Both the position numbers and the translations under genes were made by a program. A stretch of 64,000 nucleotides of DNA from Schistocephalus solidus (Eukaryota; Platyhelminthes; Cestoda; Diphyllobothriidea; Diphyllobothriidae). The stretch is from contig WEDG01001037.1 in assembly GCA_017591395.1 (NCBI GenBank), positions 1 to 64,000 on the forward strand, written 5' to 3'. Shown piece by piece: positions 12,501 to 24,400 of the stretch. The stretch's first letter is position 1; each line of letters starts with the position of its first letter. Under the pieces are notes generated by a model. It was not told the DNA's origin. It searched no databases and saw only the letters and a program-made list of their open reading frames with translations.

Positions 12501-15500
12501 AAGTAATCTCAATTAGGTTCGTGCACGCTAGTGCACTCGCTCCAGATGGAGCCAGTTTTCACCCTCGTATGGAAATTCAACACCTGTTTAAAAGGACTGT
12601 ACGACAAATAATTGAGTGTGTTCATTCTGCGGACAAGTGCGTATTCATCCAAGTTAACACTTCGAGGGGATTACCCGCATATCTGCGATCCTCACATGAC
12701 TATTCTTACAGTCTCCTACACTAAGTCTTACGAATTTTGCTCATAAGGGAGGTGACAGAATCCCCATATGTTGAAGTGGTTCAGTGCTTCGGCTTCGGAT
12801 TGTCGTTCTTTCCGACCTTTTGTTGGAATATGGCTGACTGATGACGAAAAATACGCCAGGAGTGGCCATGCTTTTCTCCTTTGTCTTGATTCGTGATAGT
12901 AATAAGTGATGTTACCCCCCCCCACAAAAGGCTTCGCTGCAGATGCGCTGGATCAAAACAAGCGTCAGGCTGGTTCACAGCACCCGTTTACGGCGGCACG
13001 GTGTTTGGGCGAGCCCATAACTACCGCCGCACAAGGAAAGGGTGCGGTAGCCCACCTTAGAGGTTAAACTTCACGCCACATTATTCACTGGGCTTAGTCC
13101 CAACACCAGTCTTGGACAGTCGTCTGGTGTATGGGAGACAGAGAGAGTGTGTATGTGAGGCCGACACTGGACAACCCATCTTTACGGTACATCAGCCCAT
13201 TCCGCACCATCATAAATCTGACGCGCTTGAACTTATAACGACGCGTTGCCAGTCGTGATACCGACGGTTACCATCCTCCACTGGTTGACGAGCCTGGAAA
13301 GTTAATTGCTACATGAAAAGTGTGTGTAAGAGAGAGACCGATGCTGGCCAATCCATCCACATGCCTCTTCAGCGCATTCATCACTGGAATAAATCGAACT
13401 CGATTGAATTTATCATAACACACTAAGTGGCGTGGTTTGGGAGGTTGCCAAGATTATCGGGGTAACAGAGTCCATCTCAGGACTGTCAGTCAGGTTGTAT
13501 TGCCTCCTTTATATGGCCTCTATGGGATTCACGCTCGTGAGATCCGAGCCGCCCTGATAAAAGCCCGGTTCGTGTAGAGGGAAGCAGTGGGACTCGTAGA
13601 CTGTTCTTTATGAGCTACTGCACTCGGGCTCATCTTCGGTAGTCTTCACGTTTTTTTGCCATCGGAACAAAGTGGGTGGGGATTACCTTGCGGTTAATGC
13701 TACGTGTGTAAATCACCTTCCTGCATTGAATCCGTTGGGCACGCAGTGGACTTCATCGCTCTTGGCTTTGGAACTGTCGTTGATAAGTGACCCGTTGGAG
13801 GCAGTACTACTCGACACCTCATTGAAGCCTGAAGCTGTGGTCTAGTTAAAATTATGGCTCCGCATTCCGTCAGTTTAAATTAAGATAATCGCATTGACGA
13901 GTAGGTAGGTCCAATATTCGGACCTTCAGTCTTATCCGAATGAGCGGTATGTACAGCTCGTGACCTGACAGATAAAAGGTCACGAAATTCGCACAAAACC
14001 CCTTGTACAACACAGGCCGCACCCTGCATCCACGAACGTTGTACTGCTTTAGAGAAACGACTGTTATTCAAAGGAAGGTAATAAATACCAATAAATAATT
14101 TATTTTACCGAAAACCATCAAATCAAAAAAGGGTTTTATGACATGTCAATTATTTAAGGCTTACTATACCTGACAGCAGAGAAGGAAAGAATAATATAGC
14201 AAGAAAATAATGAAAAGCAATAACAACTACACTATGCTAGAAGTTTTTGAATTGTTTGATGCCTGTAAAACTGTTGTACTTCGGGATGACGTAAGAAAAA
14301 CCAAGTTGTCTATGGAGGACTGCTTCATGAAATTATTGCGCCAAAATCCAATTTTTCTCATATTAAACAGTGTTTTCTGAGCGTTTACCCATTTCTTTTG
14401 CTTAATATGAAGGGAATTTTCTATAGGATTGAGGTTCGGGTTGACTGCGGTCTCAGAAGTTAGAATCTGCTCGTAAGTTCAAACAGAATCATGCCTCCTT
14501 TGAGCAATAAAAAGGAGAAATTACTGTTTCCATTTGACGTTGGTGAATGCCGCTATAACCGAAGGCATCCTTTACGAGGTCGATGAACGCCTTGCCATTT
14601 ATGGTCTCCGTTGTTGACCGCCAGATCGGTCGCTCTCCCAATTTGATGGCTATCAAAACCGTCAGACGTCGACTGTTTTTGAAAGTTGCTGTTGACACAT
14701 TGCGTTCTCGGAGAAAGTTCTTCCTACGTACTACCACCTGAGTCGACTTCGGACGCTTGTGTAAAAGACCTCATGACAAAAAATAATTGCTTTTCTAGAA
14801 TGACATTTTTTATCACTGTACTCCTGTACAAGTAAAAACGTTCTCTAACCCATATTCTACTTATAAATGGCTTTGTCATAGCATTTTGCAGACGGGAGCC
14901 AAATTCTTAATTTTTTTCCTACTTATGGGCAGAAATAACATTGACAAATGTTCACTGTGAATATTCCCAAGTGTTATATAACGGTACACTTTCAGCTCTC
15001 TTAACGAATAAAACCGTCGTTCTGCTCGCTAGTAGATCGTTTTGGTGCATCTTGCTTAATTCTGGGCACTGATCTATCGCTTATACTTCTCACGAGTGTG
15101 GCTAACGATGACAGCGTTAGCTAACTACTCACGCGGCAGCCCTTCGTCTGTCAGTTTCCATATGCGCCCAAAATCAACACCTGACAAGAAATGCTTTGAC
15201 CTCGTAATCACACGGTGTGACAGAAATGTGGCAGCATGCCGTGGGTATTCAATAGATCTTTGTACGCCTTTCAATTGTCTTTCTGGTACCAATCGTCACG
15301 AATTTGCAAAAATAAATTTTAAAGCGCTATGTGCTCTTCATCTCTGGAAAATAGGTCATTTCTCATACCTTCACCTGATTTTCGGTAAACTGAGATCCTA
15401 TTTGCGGGTTCCAGAAGGAATTTATTTGAAATATTTCTTGCTTATAGGGATGTTTATTTATAGCGCAACGTACATCAACAACAGGTTTCGACCTGTGGTA

Positions 15501-18173
15501 TTCAATAGCGTAGGAGGTTACTTGGATATAGGAAAACATCCGATTTTGCCGAAATCTAACCTGTTTTTCTTCAGTAGCACAAATAAGTTCAACAAATAAA
15601 AATAGCCGCCAAATATATGCCCACTCAAATGTTGACTACGGCACTTCATAAGTTAGATCATCTACTGTGACTCTTACTTTAAGACAAAGCCTTATTCAAC
15701 GATAGCTCTTTAGAGCAGCCCATCGAGAACATTCTCTGGTTCGGGTAGCACCGTTTCCTTGACCCCACCCCCGCCTGTACGTAGCAAAAAGACTGAGGTC
15801 GCCCGCCTCCACTCCGTCTTCTTAAACATTTGGTTGAAAGTTCGACCGTCCTTTTCGATGATGCCCACCGTATACACCACACCAGGGTGGGACAGGGACG
15901 GTGACTTGTGGCGGATTTTAGTGAGAGTAGACTTGCACTACATCTACTTCACTCTCTGTTCCACTCCCACATCTGGGTCCGGTGTCAAGACAGAGTCAAG
16001 AAGACCGTAGATGGGGGAGGGCGCAGGCCCACGCACTGTGATCTAACACAGGGAGGAGCGGCTCGGATCCCAACTGAGTGGGAGTGTTATAAAAGCTACA
16101 TTAAGAAGGAGCCATTGCAGCCTGACTCTCAGTCCGCCAGTCGTCTGTTGCGCAAAAACGCACGCACTGGCCTGACCACGCAGTTCGAGTTATTCCATCA
16201 GTTGGCAACCTTCAAAGCCGCCAGCATTTAGTCATTGTATAGTAGATCTGCAATCTCATAAAATTTTACCTAATATTCTGACATTTTTTTCGGTATGAAA
16301 ATATTACTTTGTGTAGGCTTGTAATTTTATTTATCGTAAAGCTAAGATATGTCGGTTACACCAGGATGCGGGCTTTTGAACGAGCCCCTATAAAGTCAAC
16401 GATATTCTATTGAACACATGTACAAAAACATTATTGTGTTTATCCGGTAGAAAATTATGTCTTCGAATGTTATTCTCAATGAAAAGGCTTTTTTAGTTTT
16501 TAAAAAAGGTTCTAATTGTGAGATTTTTTGAGAACATGAAAGTATACTATCTCTTTATTTATGAAGGTTGCTTGTATACTATACGATATGTTCTAAATTC
16601 ACGGCAAATGTTATGACCCCTATATAACGCGTATACAAACGGATATACGACTCGTAGTTTCGAAACACGAAATGTAAGTGTAACAACAAGTCGGGTTGGA
16701 AATTATTTCGGAATAAAAAATGTGCAACTGAAAGATACCCTTTCTTCAATTATAAATTTTAAGAAGGCGTCATTTGGCACCAAATAATTACGACGAAGAA
16801 TATTTTTTTGAATGTTTTTTTTTCATAAAATTGGAAGAAAATATGTATACCTCTTAAGTATTTATTTTCAAAAGAATGGATTTATTTAGGCAAGCGGAAC
16901 AAAGCCCATTTAAAAGCCGGCATCCTGAAGTGACTGCAGCGTTTGGGGATTATGATGCGCAATACTTAATCTTACATCCCTACTTAAGTCATCTATGCAA
17001 ACCAAAACTGAATTTATAAATTTTAGTTAACATTTCACGATATTGTACATCTCTACGTTAAACAGCCGAACGCGGCTGTTAAATTTGCGTTCTATGTGTA
17101 CGGTTACGAGCTGAGATCGTATTAAATAGAAACGCTCGTAAGCCCACTTTTTGACGGGAAATGTCTCTCGATGACCATGCGCTCGGGTAATGGCACAATC
17201 CCATTTAAAATTATTCCTTTTGCACGCTTTGAGTCCCTTGACTGGGTTACAATCCTACGGAGTTTCCAAGGCCTGAGCCTAACTCACAGAAATGCCGATC
17301 AACGCTCAGGCTTGTTCCCAAGACTGAGAAAGTACATGTTGCCCTGCCCTCTCCTTCCTGATCGCATGTAGGCGATTAATCAGTAATTTACAACGGTAAC
17401 ACTCATTGTTTCCTTCATCTGGCTTGTCGCAGGCCTCGATGATCTAAGATCTGGATCTATTGCCGGACTGCAACCTTTTTATGCATACTATCGAGCCAGC
17501 AGACATTGAAAATGAACCTCTGTAACCGATGCGCTGTTGCTTATGGCCGCACTAGTTGTCTCCACTTCCACCGAATATATGTTGTAGGTCAGCCACATCA
17601 AGACTGATGGCTTTCCATCACAGGATACCTCATCGCGCAAATTGTAGCCTATCGCTAAGGCGTTCTCGGGGTCAGCTTTTATCATCTCCACTCATGTATT
17701 CATTTAGACACCGCTACGCCGTCTGTATTCAGGGCGCGGTTCAAACAAGGTAACCCTTCAGACGATTTCTCCTTCAGATTGGCCCTTTCCCTGTTTGTGG
17801 GCAACGCAGTAAATATGTATATAGTACGTACCTAACCAAGCCTTTAGTTTTGTAGTACATAATGATTGACTTGTGTGTGTGCCTAATCTTGTCTTGGTTC
17901 CCATCTGCCTATGCACGTGTTCCCTCCTTAGAAAGGCTGCTGACGGATTACGTTTATTCCTTTCAGTTTGTCGGTTTCCACAACAGTGTCGGGGTTTCGG
18001 AGGACAGCAAACACAATCAGCCCCTCCCCAACCTCTCCCTTTCCATTGATGCCGTGGGTTGTTGCCAAGTCCTACGTTATCCTCTCGCAAGTGGTGGCAA
18101 CGACTTCTTCGTAGGCACCGTTTTTACGGACGCACCAAAAGATCACGCAATACTGCGTCACCTGGAAAGTTGA
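6478..18173 (+). CDS. MMADHC: MMADHC (CblD) cobalamin-trafficking protein, five exons
   Basis: Joining 6478-6589, 6651-6841, 10325-10579, 10626-10703 and 17967-18173 gives 843 nt and 280 aa; all phases agree and no stop interrupts. Human MMADHC has 296 aa. Residues 1-31 are rich in Arg, Ser and Phe with no acidic residue, fitting a mitochondrial presequence. Family landmarks in order are NWPNKILGPIDSVNPKFPLPG (like WPDxxxGPxxxxxxRFxLPG), LTVITVSRRT, GYWADFIDP (199-207) and VGCCQVLR. C244-C245 match human C261-C262, and C261 is the cobalt ligand in the CblC-CblD complex. The protein partitions B12 between cytosolic methionine synthase and mitochondrial methylmalonyl-CoA mutase. It has no known enzymatic activity. 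Introns are 61, 3483, 46 and 7263 nt. A TGA directly precedes the start ATG in frame. Confidence 0.93.
6651..6841 (+). CDS. MMADHC: MMADHC exon 2
   Basis: The acceptor is TCTCATGCAG and the donor GAG|GTAAGT. The exon encodes the family-typical NWPNKILGP and KFPLPG motifs followed by a less conserved acidic stretch ending in EVQGMLE. It ends in phase 0. The intron before it is 61 nt. Confidence 0.9.
7700..9880 (-). other. decayed minus-strand coding region, unidentified
   Basis: Inside MMADHC intron 2 the minus strand reads as long, nearly open stretches broken by single stops, for example RCAVEFWTERRLIASNMEL and LDRALPEKARTG around 9450-9600, SDEIALLAEKSRTLVG near 9070, VTYSITLERLVKRRLSVRG near 8750, and AEWYRRTYEIYNEAVKLSG near 7920. 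Composition looks like former protein-coding sequence more than random DNA. I recognise no domain. A plus-strand open frame at 9277-9879 (200 codons) overlaps it and could equally be the real one. A decayed transposable element is the simplest explanation. Confidence 0.35.
10325..10579 (+). CDS. MMADHC: MMADHC exon 3
   Basis: The acceptor follows a pyrimidine tract (TTTTATTCTTTCAG) and the donor is TAT|GTGAGC. The 85 codons contain FRVHACPIILKRG (like the human VECAxxTCPELLRxD segment) and NPFFSGRDF, LTVITVSRRT and RENFVDY, aligning with the strand LMILTVTQKT and what follows it in the human protein. It is in phase 0 at both ends. Confidence 0.9.
10626..10703 (+). CDS. MMADHC: MMADHC exon 4
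   Basis: These 26 codons include GYWADFIDP, identical to the human motif, and end in CTGEP before the donor CCG|GTGAGT. The preceding intron is 46 nt. Its acceptor must be the second AG of TTTTAGAG to keep phase; the first AG would shift the frame. Confidence 0.92.
10955..11100. repeat. dispersed repeat, copy 1 (pair with 12255-12405)
   Basis: Blocks such as CCGGTGCCGTTGCCCA and GGCCTTCGGTACACGGTT recur in order at 12255-12405 (CCGGTGACGTTGCCCA, GGACCTTCGGTGTTCGGTT). The two copies are in direct orientation about 1.3 kb apart, both in MMADHC intron 4, and clearly diverged. Confidence 0.6.
12255..12405. repeat. dispersed repeat, copy 2
   Basis: This is the diverged direct copy of 10955-11100. 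The minus strand of its flank (12140-12250) reads GRHGLVVKAEKV, a pattern often produced by tRNA-derived repeats, but no clean A/B box pair is visible. Confidence 0.5.
13135..13450. repeat. two-copy tandem repeat, about 175-bp unit
   Basis: Unit 1 (about 13140-13280) and unit 2 (about 13315-13450) share, in order, a GTGTGTATGTGAGG-like purine-rich start, CCGACACTGGACAACCCATC versus CCGATGCTGGCCAATCCATC, a CAGCxCATTC core and a TTGAACTTATAACG versus TTGAATTTATCATAAC end. The copies are diverged. No coding potential is seen. Confidence 0.6.
14235..14765 (-). pseudogene. Tc1/mariner transposase fragment
   Basis: The minus strand encodes VVRRKNFLRERNVSTATFKN, then RRLTVLIAIKLGERPIW and TINGKAFIDLVKDAF, which fit the central part of Tc1-type transposases (V.VW..I...G...L......MNG..Y...L). 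After a frameshift and an apparent deletion comes NPNLNPIENS, the SPDLNPIEN box with its Glu, and finally NLVFLTSSRSTTV, like the C-terminal LIxSMPxRxxxV. The middle QQDNAPxH block with the second catalytic Asp is missing, so the enzyme is dead. No terminal inverted repeats were found. It lies in MMADHC intron 4 in antisense orientation. Confidence 0.75.
15096..15599 (+). other. unassigned ORF of 167 codons
   Basis: This is an open frame in MMADHC intron 4 with no recognised motif. The C-terminal half is hydrophobic and aromatic (YFLLIGMFIYSATYI could span a membrane). No splice sites or neighbours support it as a gene. A chance ORF or part of an old repeat is as likely. Confidence 0.15.
15755..16232. 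repeat. probable dispersed repeat, GC-rich island
   Basis: This block differs in base composition from its AT-rich surroundings, with runs such as CCCCACCCCCGCC and paired modules ACACCAGGGTGGGACAGGG and GTAGATGGGGGAGGGCGC. Both strands have short overlapping open frames without known motifs. It looks like a non-autonomous repeat unit, but no second copy is in this window, so the call rests on composition alone. Confidence 0.35.
16235..17960. other. rest of MMADHC intron 4, nothing recognised
   Basis: AT-rich to about 17000, then mixed. A minus-strand frame at 17488-17691 (ADPENALAIGYNLRDEV) looks somewhat protein-like but matches nothing I know. A pyrimidine-rich tract leads into the acceptor at 17966. 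Confidence 0.5.
17967..18173 (+). CDS. MMADHC: MMADHC exon 5, C-terminus
   Basis: The acceptor is T-rich (TTATTCCTTTCAG). The 68 codons start FVGFHNSV, aligning with human FFGPYTNN, and include SIDAVGCCQVLRYPL, FFVGTVFTDAP and a TGA at 18171-18173. GCC holds the cysteine that coordinates cobalt in the human CblC-CblD complex. Confidence 0.93.
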   Translation, partial: FVGFHNSVGVSEDSKHNQPLPNLSLSIDAVGCCQVLRYPLASGGNDFFVGTVFTDAPKDHAILRHLES

Positions 18174-18421
18174 CTGGCTGCCCGTCGTTCCTTTGGGCAC
18201 ACTCTTCTCCTTCGATTCTAGCCAATGCCTTTCTATTGCCCGCGATAGACGTATCTGAATTCACCCTTTTTCGGGCTTCCTCTGCTGGCGCTTAAAAATA
18301 CAAATTGTCATCCTACATGTGTACTCCTCCCACCCCCTACTTATCTTCCGTTCATCCTGAACTGTCAGCCAAAATGTACTCTGCACACTTCTAGTCTGAA
18401 GAAAGGAGGCATGGTCTCGTA

Positions 18422-18427
18422 AATAAA
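18422..18427 (+). promoter_or_regulatory. probable polyadenylation signal of MMADHC
   Basis: The first AATAAA downstream of the MMADHC stop codon lies about 250 nt after it, followed by a GT-rich stretch (GTGTTTGGTTGGG). This is a reasonable 3' end for the transcript. Confidence 0.6.
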
Positions 18428-18429
18428 CA

Positions 18430-21400
18430 GTGTTTGGTTGGGTAACAAGTGTCTAGGGTCGATGGCCAGTTTGTCAGGAAAATCGCGTTGTCACCCCTTA
18501 TATCGTAACGCCACTTTCAGTACTACTTGATTCCTGAATTTACGACAACCCCTGAACTTTGTTAGGGTAATCGGCCTGTGTTAGGTATAAGAGACTTTAG
18601 TGCTAGCCTTAACTGTAGCATAAATTTGGTGTTTAATGATCTTGGGCTCGCAGCGTCAAAAAACCAACCTCTCGCCAGTGGTTGCCATGTTTATGAAAAT
18701 AACCTTTGTTTACGAAATGTCTTACGATAGGGCATGTCTTGTGTTGTGTTTTCGTTATTTTCGATGTTTTCCGTTTATAAGGGGCGTGGGACAACGATTT
18801 CCTGGTAGCCAATTTCGTGTAGAACGTCCTCTAAACCCCACCCACGCCGCATTACCTTCTGCCCTCTCACCGAATGGCGTTTTTTATCGGAGTCTTAACC
18901 ACATCGTTATGCGACAATGCTAGTTTCCCCTTCAGACATTGCCAACTTCAGTAAGGAAATTGGTTGGGCGTCACTGTGTACACAAGCGAACGCCGGGCTT
19001 TATGGAAGTTGGTTACTAGGTTTGCGCTTGAGATAGTCGCGGAAGTTTATAATAAGAAAATTTTCCGCACGCAACTCATCTCTGGTTGCAGACGACTTTT
19101 TCATGGGTTTGTCCGCGCTCTCAATAGACATTCGAGTGTGGGTTCGACTTTTTAATGAGAGTCTGCAATCCGTGGTGGAATTGATTAAGACTAGCATCAG
19201 TCGCAGGTTCATTATTTTGGCTTTATAATCGCTCAGAGGCGGTACAGACAAGTCAATTGACAGTGGTTTTTGCACAGGCAAAACCGCCAACTCACTATTT
19301 TGCTTCAAGACATTGATCTAATTACAGTAGATTGCCTAACTCATGAGAGATTTCGTGATCGAAATTTGAGGTGATATGGTGGTACAAATTTGCTGTTATG
19401 AGTTTTGTTCTTCTAAATTGACTTGAGGTGCTGAAGGTTGCTTACTAAAGAATATTTCATTTCAGATTTGTTTATTGAAGCGAAAACCGGGTTAAATCCG
19501 ACGTTTCTTGATTTTCAGAAGTGTCCGTACGCTTGTCCCCTTTAGTATCAAAACGTCTTGTTTTGCACGTCGTACTATAAACGAATATTAATATAAGCCT
19601 GCAAAATTGATAATATATCACTCCATAGAACGTAAAATTTGGTTTAGCTTTTACGTATTGTTTTGGGAAAAGAAAGTGCGGATTCAGTTTTTTTATATTT
19701 GTGATGAGCCAAAATAAATCACTAATAAAATTGTGTGATTGTAGTTTGTTTTGACACCGAAATTTGGAAACCTCAACAAATATATGTATGAGAAGCTATG
19801 ATTTTCCGTCACGTTTCTCCGCCACGCCGTATGCGAAATACTTATAAATTAATTTGATGAAAGTTCTGTTAATATACGCAAAGTGGATTTTATGTGATTG
19901 TACCTGAAAATTCTATTTAAATTTATTAGTTACTTACCTGTCAATACATGTAATCTGATAAAATAATTTATTCTACTGACTTCCTTATTGGCGCCATTAA
20001 CCAAAAACCCATATGCCCTAGTCAAACGCATGTCAAACAATGTAGAAAAGGAAAATAAACACCAATTCTCGTGAAACCGTGTTAGACTATATACTCGAAA
20101 TTTAGGCTGTTTTTAATGGCCATATTTTACATTGCCCGTAAACCGGAAGAATGTGTATAAGTAGAATTCACGTAAGGACTATTTTCAAACGTTATTCTCC
20201 TTGAGCTACTTTATTCACTCGTTTTTCTATACGGATAGCTTCCTCTAAATTTAAAGCTACAGTTTACCTGACGACACGGCACAACAGTTTACCTAGTTAC
20301 ACTAATTTCTCATGTTTTCTGAATTTTTCAATTTCTAGCAAATTTTGTATTTCCGAACAACGTGCTATTAATTTGCAAACCCAACATGCCTGCGTTACTG
20401 CCGTAAAATGTTGGGGGACGCAGCCTGCTGTGGTTTTGCGTAACAGGCCTTTTCTTGTGAAATCCATGAGATTTCATCAGATGGGCGATATCTGCATCTG
20501 GGATTCACCTACTCCCTAGATTCGAATGTAACTGAGGGGTCGCTGTGGACTGCAACTGTAGCATGTGCGTACACATTCAAAGCTTTGAGTGGCTTGTTTC
20601 TTTCGGCCCATCGTTTCCGCTATCTCAATTAACCCTAGTCCGCATCCTGCCTACCTTGGATATTTGAACAGATCATGCACGCAGGATTGAGTAGGCGGAG
20701 GGAGGTCAACTTTCGGCACTCGCTGATCACAACTACCCGCTGGTCAGTGATCGCGTAATTGTCCAAATGTTACAAAAGTTCTGAGTATTTTGGTTGAGGG
20801 AATCGAGCTTCTTATTGATCTTTTTTTTCAATTAAAGAAGCAGATTGATATAGGGTGTTTAAGATACTGGACTGCCGAAAGAGGCCCAATCGCTCAATTG
20901 ATATAACTTACTCCACAGGAGAAGCACATATATTTCAGGAGGTAACCCTTTTTGTGCATGATATTTTGCAGCGTAACCGAATCCTAATGACGGCTCATCA
21001 GTCCGTTTACAAAGTTCTCGTGAAACTGACGTTTCAGGAGAGACATTTTGGTTTCTACTGCCAGCACTTCCGTTTGACACGACAGAGTGCGCGTGCTTCA
21101 GAATGAAACCTGCAACCTTCTTTGGACGCCTGGGGAGTATGCCAATGTGCAGCTTACTCTTAAACTTGTTGACATGCGTATGATTTCTGGAAAAGAAAAC
21201 ACGAATGACTCTGAGTATTTTGCACTAAAAGATGCATCTTTTACCTCCCTCGAGTTGTTATTTATTTCCAAATACCAAAAAAATTGGAACATGTGTTACA
21301 GGAAACATTTTCAGGAAGGCGCTCACGCTACTTAACGAGCCCATTACTGAGCTGCCGCTGGGATGCTGCAGCCGTCTGCTCTTGAACAAGTATTTTATGA

Positions 21401-24400
21401 CGTCTAGGAAACTGCGATGACATTAGAGTATTTCTGAGCGGAAAATCTTTTGTAAAAGAAGAAAATGAACGGTAAGATCAGCATTAATAACCACCATCTC
21501 TAAGGAGAAGCATTTAAACTACAAAACACGACCATTAACTTTAGTTGCTAAGCCGTCTATATGACGCTTAAAAATCCTGGCTACTTAAAGTATACTTATG
21601 AGAGGTGATTGATGTTCGTGAAAATCTGCGTTACGGCTTTCAAAACTAAATGAAACAATTTTTAACTGAGAGCTAACGTTTTGCAAGCCTAGTTCCGTCG
21701 AAAGGTTTGGCTGACGCCTAATGCAATCCAAAGGACTCTCCTAGGTGAAGACGATACTCTAACCGTAAATCCGTATTCCGGAAGAAAAAACATTGCGAAC
21801 TCACCTATAGAATAAACACAAGTAGATATTCAATAAAAATGAAATCCACATGGGGGCCATACAACACATCCCCGCCCCAAGATACTATCGGACGACAGCT
21901 CACGGAAGATTCAAACAAAACTTTTGTCGGTAACCCCTGCCAAAATTCCTTCGACTAGTCTCCTCTTCGGTTGCCTCATGATCAGTTCCTCAAACAACAT
22001 ATAAAATCTGATACAAGAATGTCAGCAACCGAAATAGCTCTTGTAGTGCCTCTTGGCCATCGTGCTCGCTGTGTTCTTGTTTGGGTTTACAAGGATTGTT
22101 CTCTACCCAAAGTTACAGGGTGGATGGCCAGGGAGTTACTTAGAAGAAAACCCAAGGAACGCGAGCCATCTCCACTGGCCTTAACGATGTCTCGGCAGAG
22201 TACGGAAGATGCAGTGCACGAATGCTTCATTATAAACAGATTCACACTTGCGTCAACTTCCTGGGGCATTTGTGTACCTATCACAAGTGACAGTCATTTC
22301 ATTTATACATTTATTTCATTTATACATGTAGACGACGAGTTAAATCGAATAGACTATGAAGTACGAACAGTTGTTGACGCTTCAAAGGTGTTGTAATGAG
22401 TGCGCTCACCGGCCGATTGAATTAGATGCCTTCGCATTCGAAAAAATAAGCGGTGATTTCTCTTCCACTTGTTCTCTGTTAGGAAATTCGGCTTCAGAAA
22501 TTTTTGTTTATGATTCCATAATTTTTAGTCTCGTCGTTGAGAAATAAAACGTCATTTCTAACTCCAGCTTACGCGTGTGGAGTTAACTCACTTAAATATT
22601 TTGCAGCAAACTATTATTTGCACGTAAATATGAAGTCTGTCGTGGTAAGTTCAAGCCCAGATCTCAATAGGAATGGAAAGAGTGTTACTCCATTATTATG
22701 TACAGAAGAATTTAAAACTGATTGAATCAAGTTAACATCCAAACGAGAGCAAATTCGTGGAGGCGAGGAAGGCCGTAACATTTCACAAATCGAACGGGAT
22801 TTTTGAATGAAAAGAACACTTTTGGCGCATATCCAGGACGAAGAAGAGGTGATCCCATGTCGTCGGCTGGAGATCCGTCCCTCACAATCACTAAAACCCC
22901 CTCCACGCAACACTTTCAACAACTCTTTCTCTCATTCTGGTCGGCACTCCCACGGCAAACAACGCTACGCTCCATTGGTTGTTTAGCTGACATGTTGTGT
23001 CACATTCCCATCTAAATCTATAATTCTCATGCTGTTAATCTCACCTGTCCTTGTATCATTTATAATTTCCCAACGTCACCCCAGACGAGACAATGATGTC
23101 TTTTGAGAGTGATAACGCAACTGACAAACAGTTCAGGCTGAGTCATGATTTATTCCTTGTGCTCTATATTATCTTGTGTGAATCCGAGTAGGAGTTGGAG
23201 AGTCGCAAAAGCAAAGCCAGTGAGAGCACGCCAAAGTCGGCCTTGAAAATGATTGACCGAGAAACAGGCTCAGTTGTTGTGCACTTAAAATTACTTGTGA
23301 AAACCACAGTTGCAACAAACGTCCAGAGATCGGCCACTGCAGTTCTCTTGCCCTCTTTATGTTAAAGTGAATTAATCCACCTGTCAGCGGCTTTTGCAGC
23401 GTGCGTGCACCTCATTAGGCTGCGCTTTGGTCAGTGTAATGGAGGCCAGTGTGACGTTCACTTTTTGGACTTATTTTCCTTCAGTCCAACAGGGGTGGGA
23501 CTTCTTTTTGAAAAGTTTACACTCCTTAGTAGTTTGCTCTGGTAGAAGTCTCGCCTGAAAGACCTTGATATTCTCCATCATCCTATCCGCTAAAGTAGCA
23601 CCACTACCTTGTGATGCGTCATTTTAGTGGTCTACTGGAAACGATTACATGGACTAGTCTTTGAATTCGGTAAGGGCAACACTGTTGAGACTTGATTTCT
23701 CGGGACTCACTCTCAGATGTTATGCAGGCACTTAAACCAATCATTAATGACTTCCACACAGTGTCCTCCACTACAGGCTCAGAAGCAAATAATGCATTCT
23801 TAAGCGGGAAACCACCTGATAGCTGGAGCAGCAATTGTATTAGACTGAACTTCCAGAGTTCTTTTGGATAGGGGAGAACAACGACACGTGGACAATGGCT
23901 TCATCATCGCCTGGAAACGGTCCGAAAACTTTTGATTTGCGTCCCATGTCTGCACCATCTGGGCGCATGAATCGACTTCCCCGGCACCCAAATTCGTTTC
24001 CTACGTGTCGAAAACTGGGCCATCGATCGAAATTGATGAATGAATTCTCATTCGATCATGGCTTTTATTCGCTGCAATTTTTCGCAGAACCATTGGTATT
24101 CAGTTCATCATAAAAAATGATCACTCACTAAAATCTAGATTAATTAATATTGTAGGGATCTCCAGACCAAGAACTGATGCGAACTCAACTATCCCATTCA
24201 GGAGTTGTTCATGTGATTCTTAATGAGTTGTGATCTTGGCAGAATTCCAACCTTTTCGGTAGAAACCAAATTCATTTAATATAAATGAATGACGTACTAC
24301 TAAGAGAGCCTAGGCAACATTTTCCTCAAATATTGTGTTTGGCCAGCCCAAAGTCACGGTTTCTAATCTTTTCACAGATAAAAATCATAAAATTTATAGT

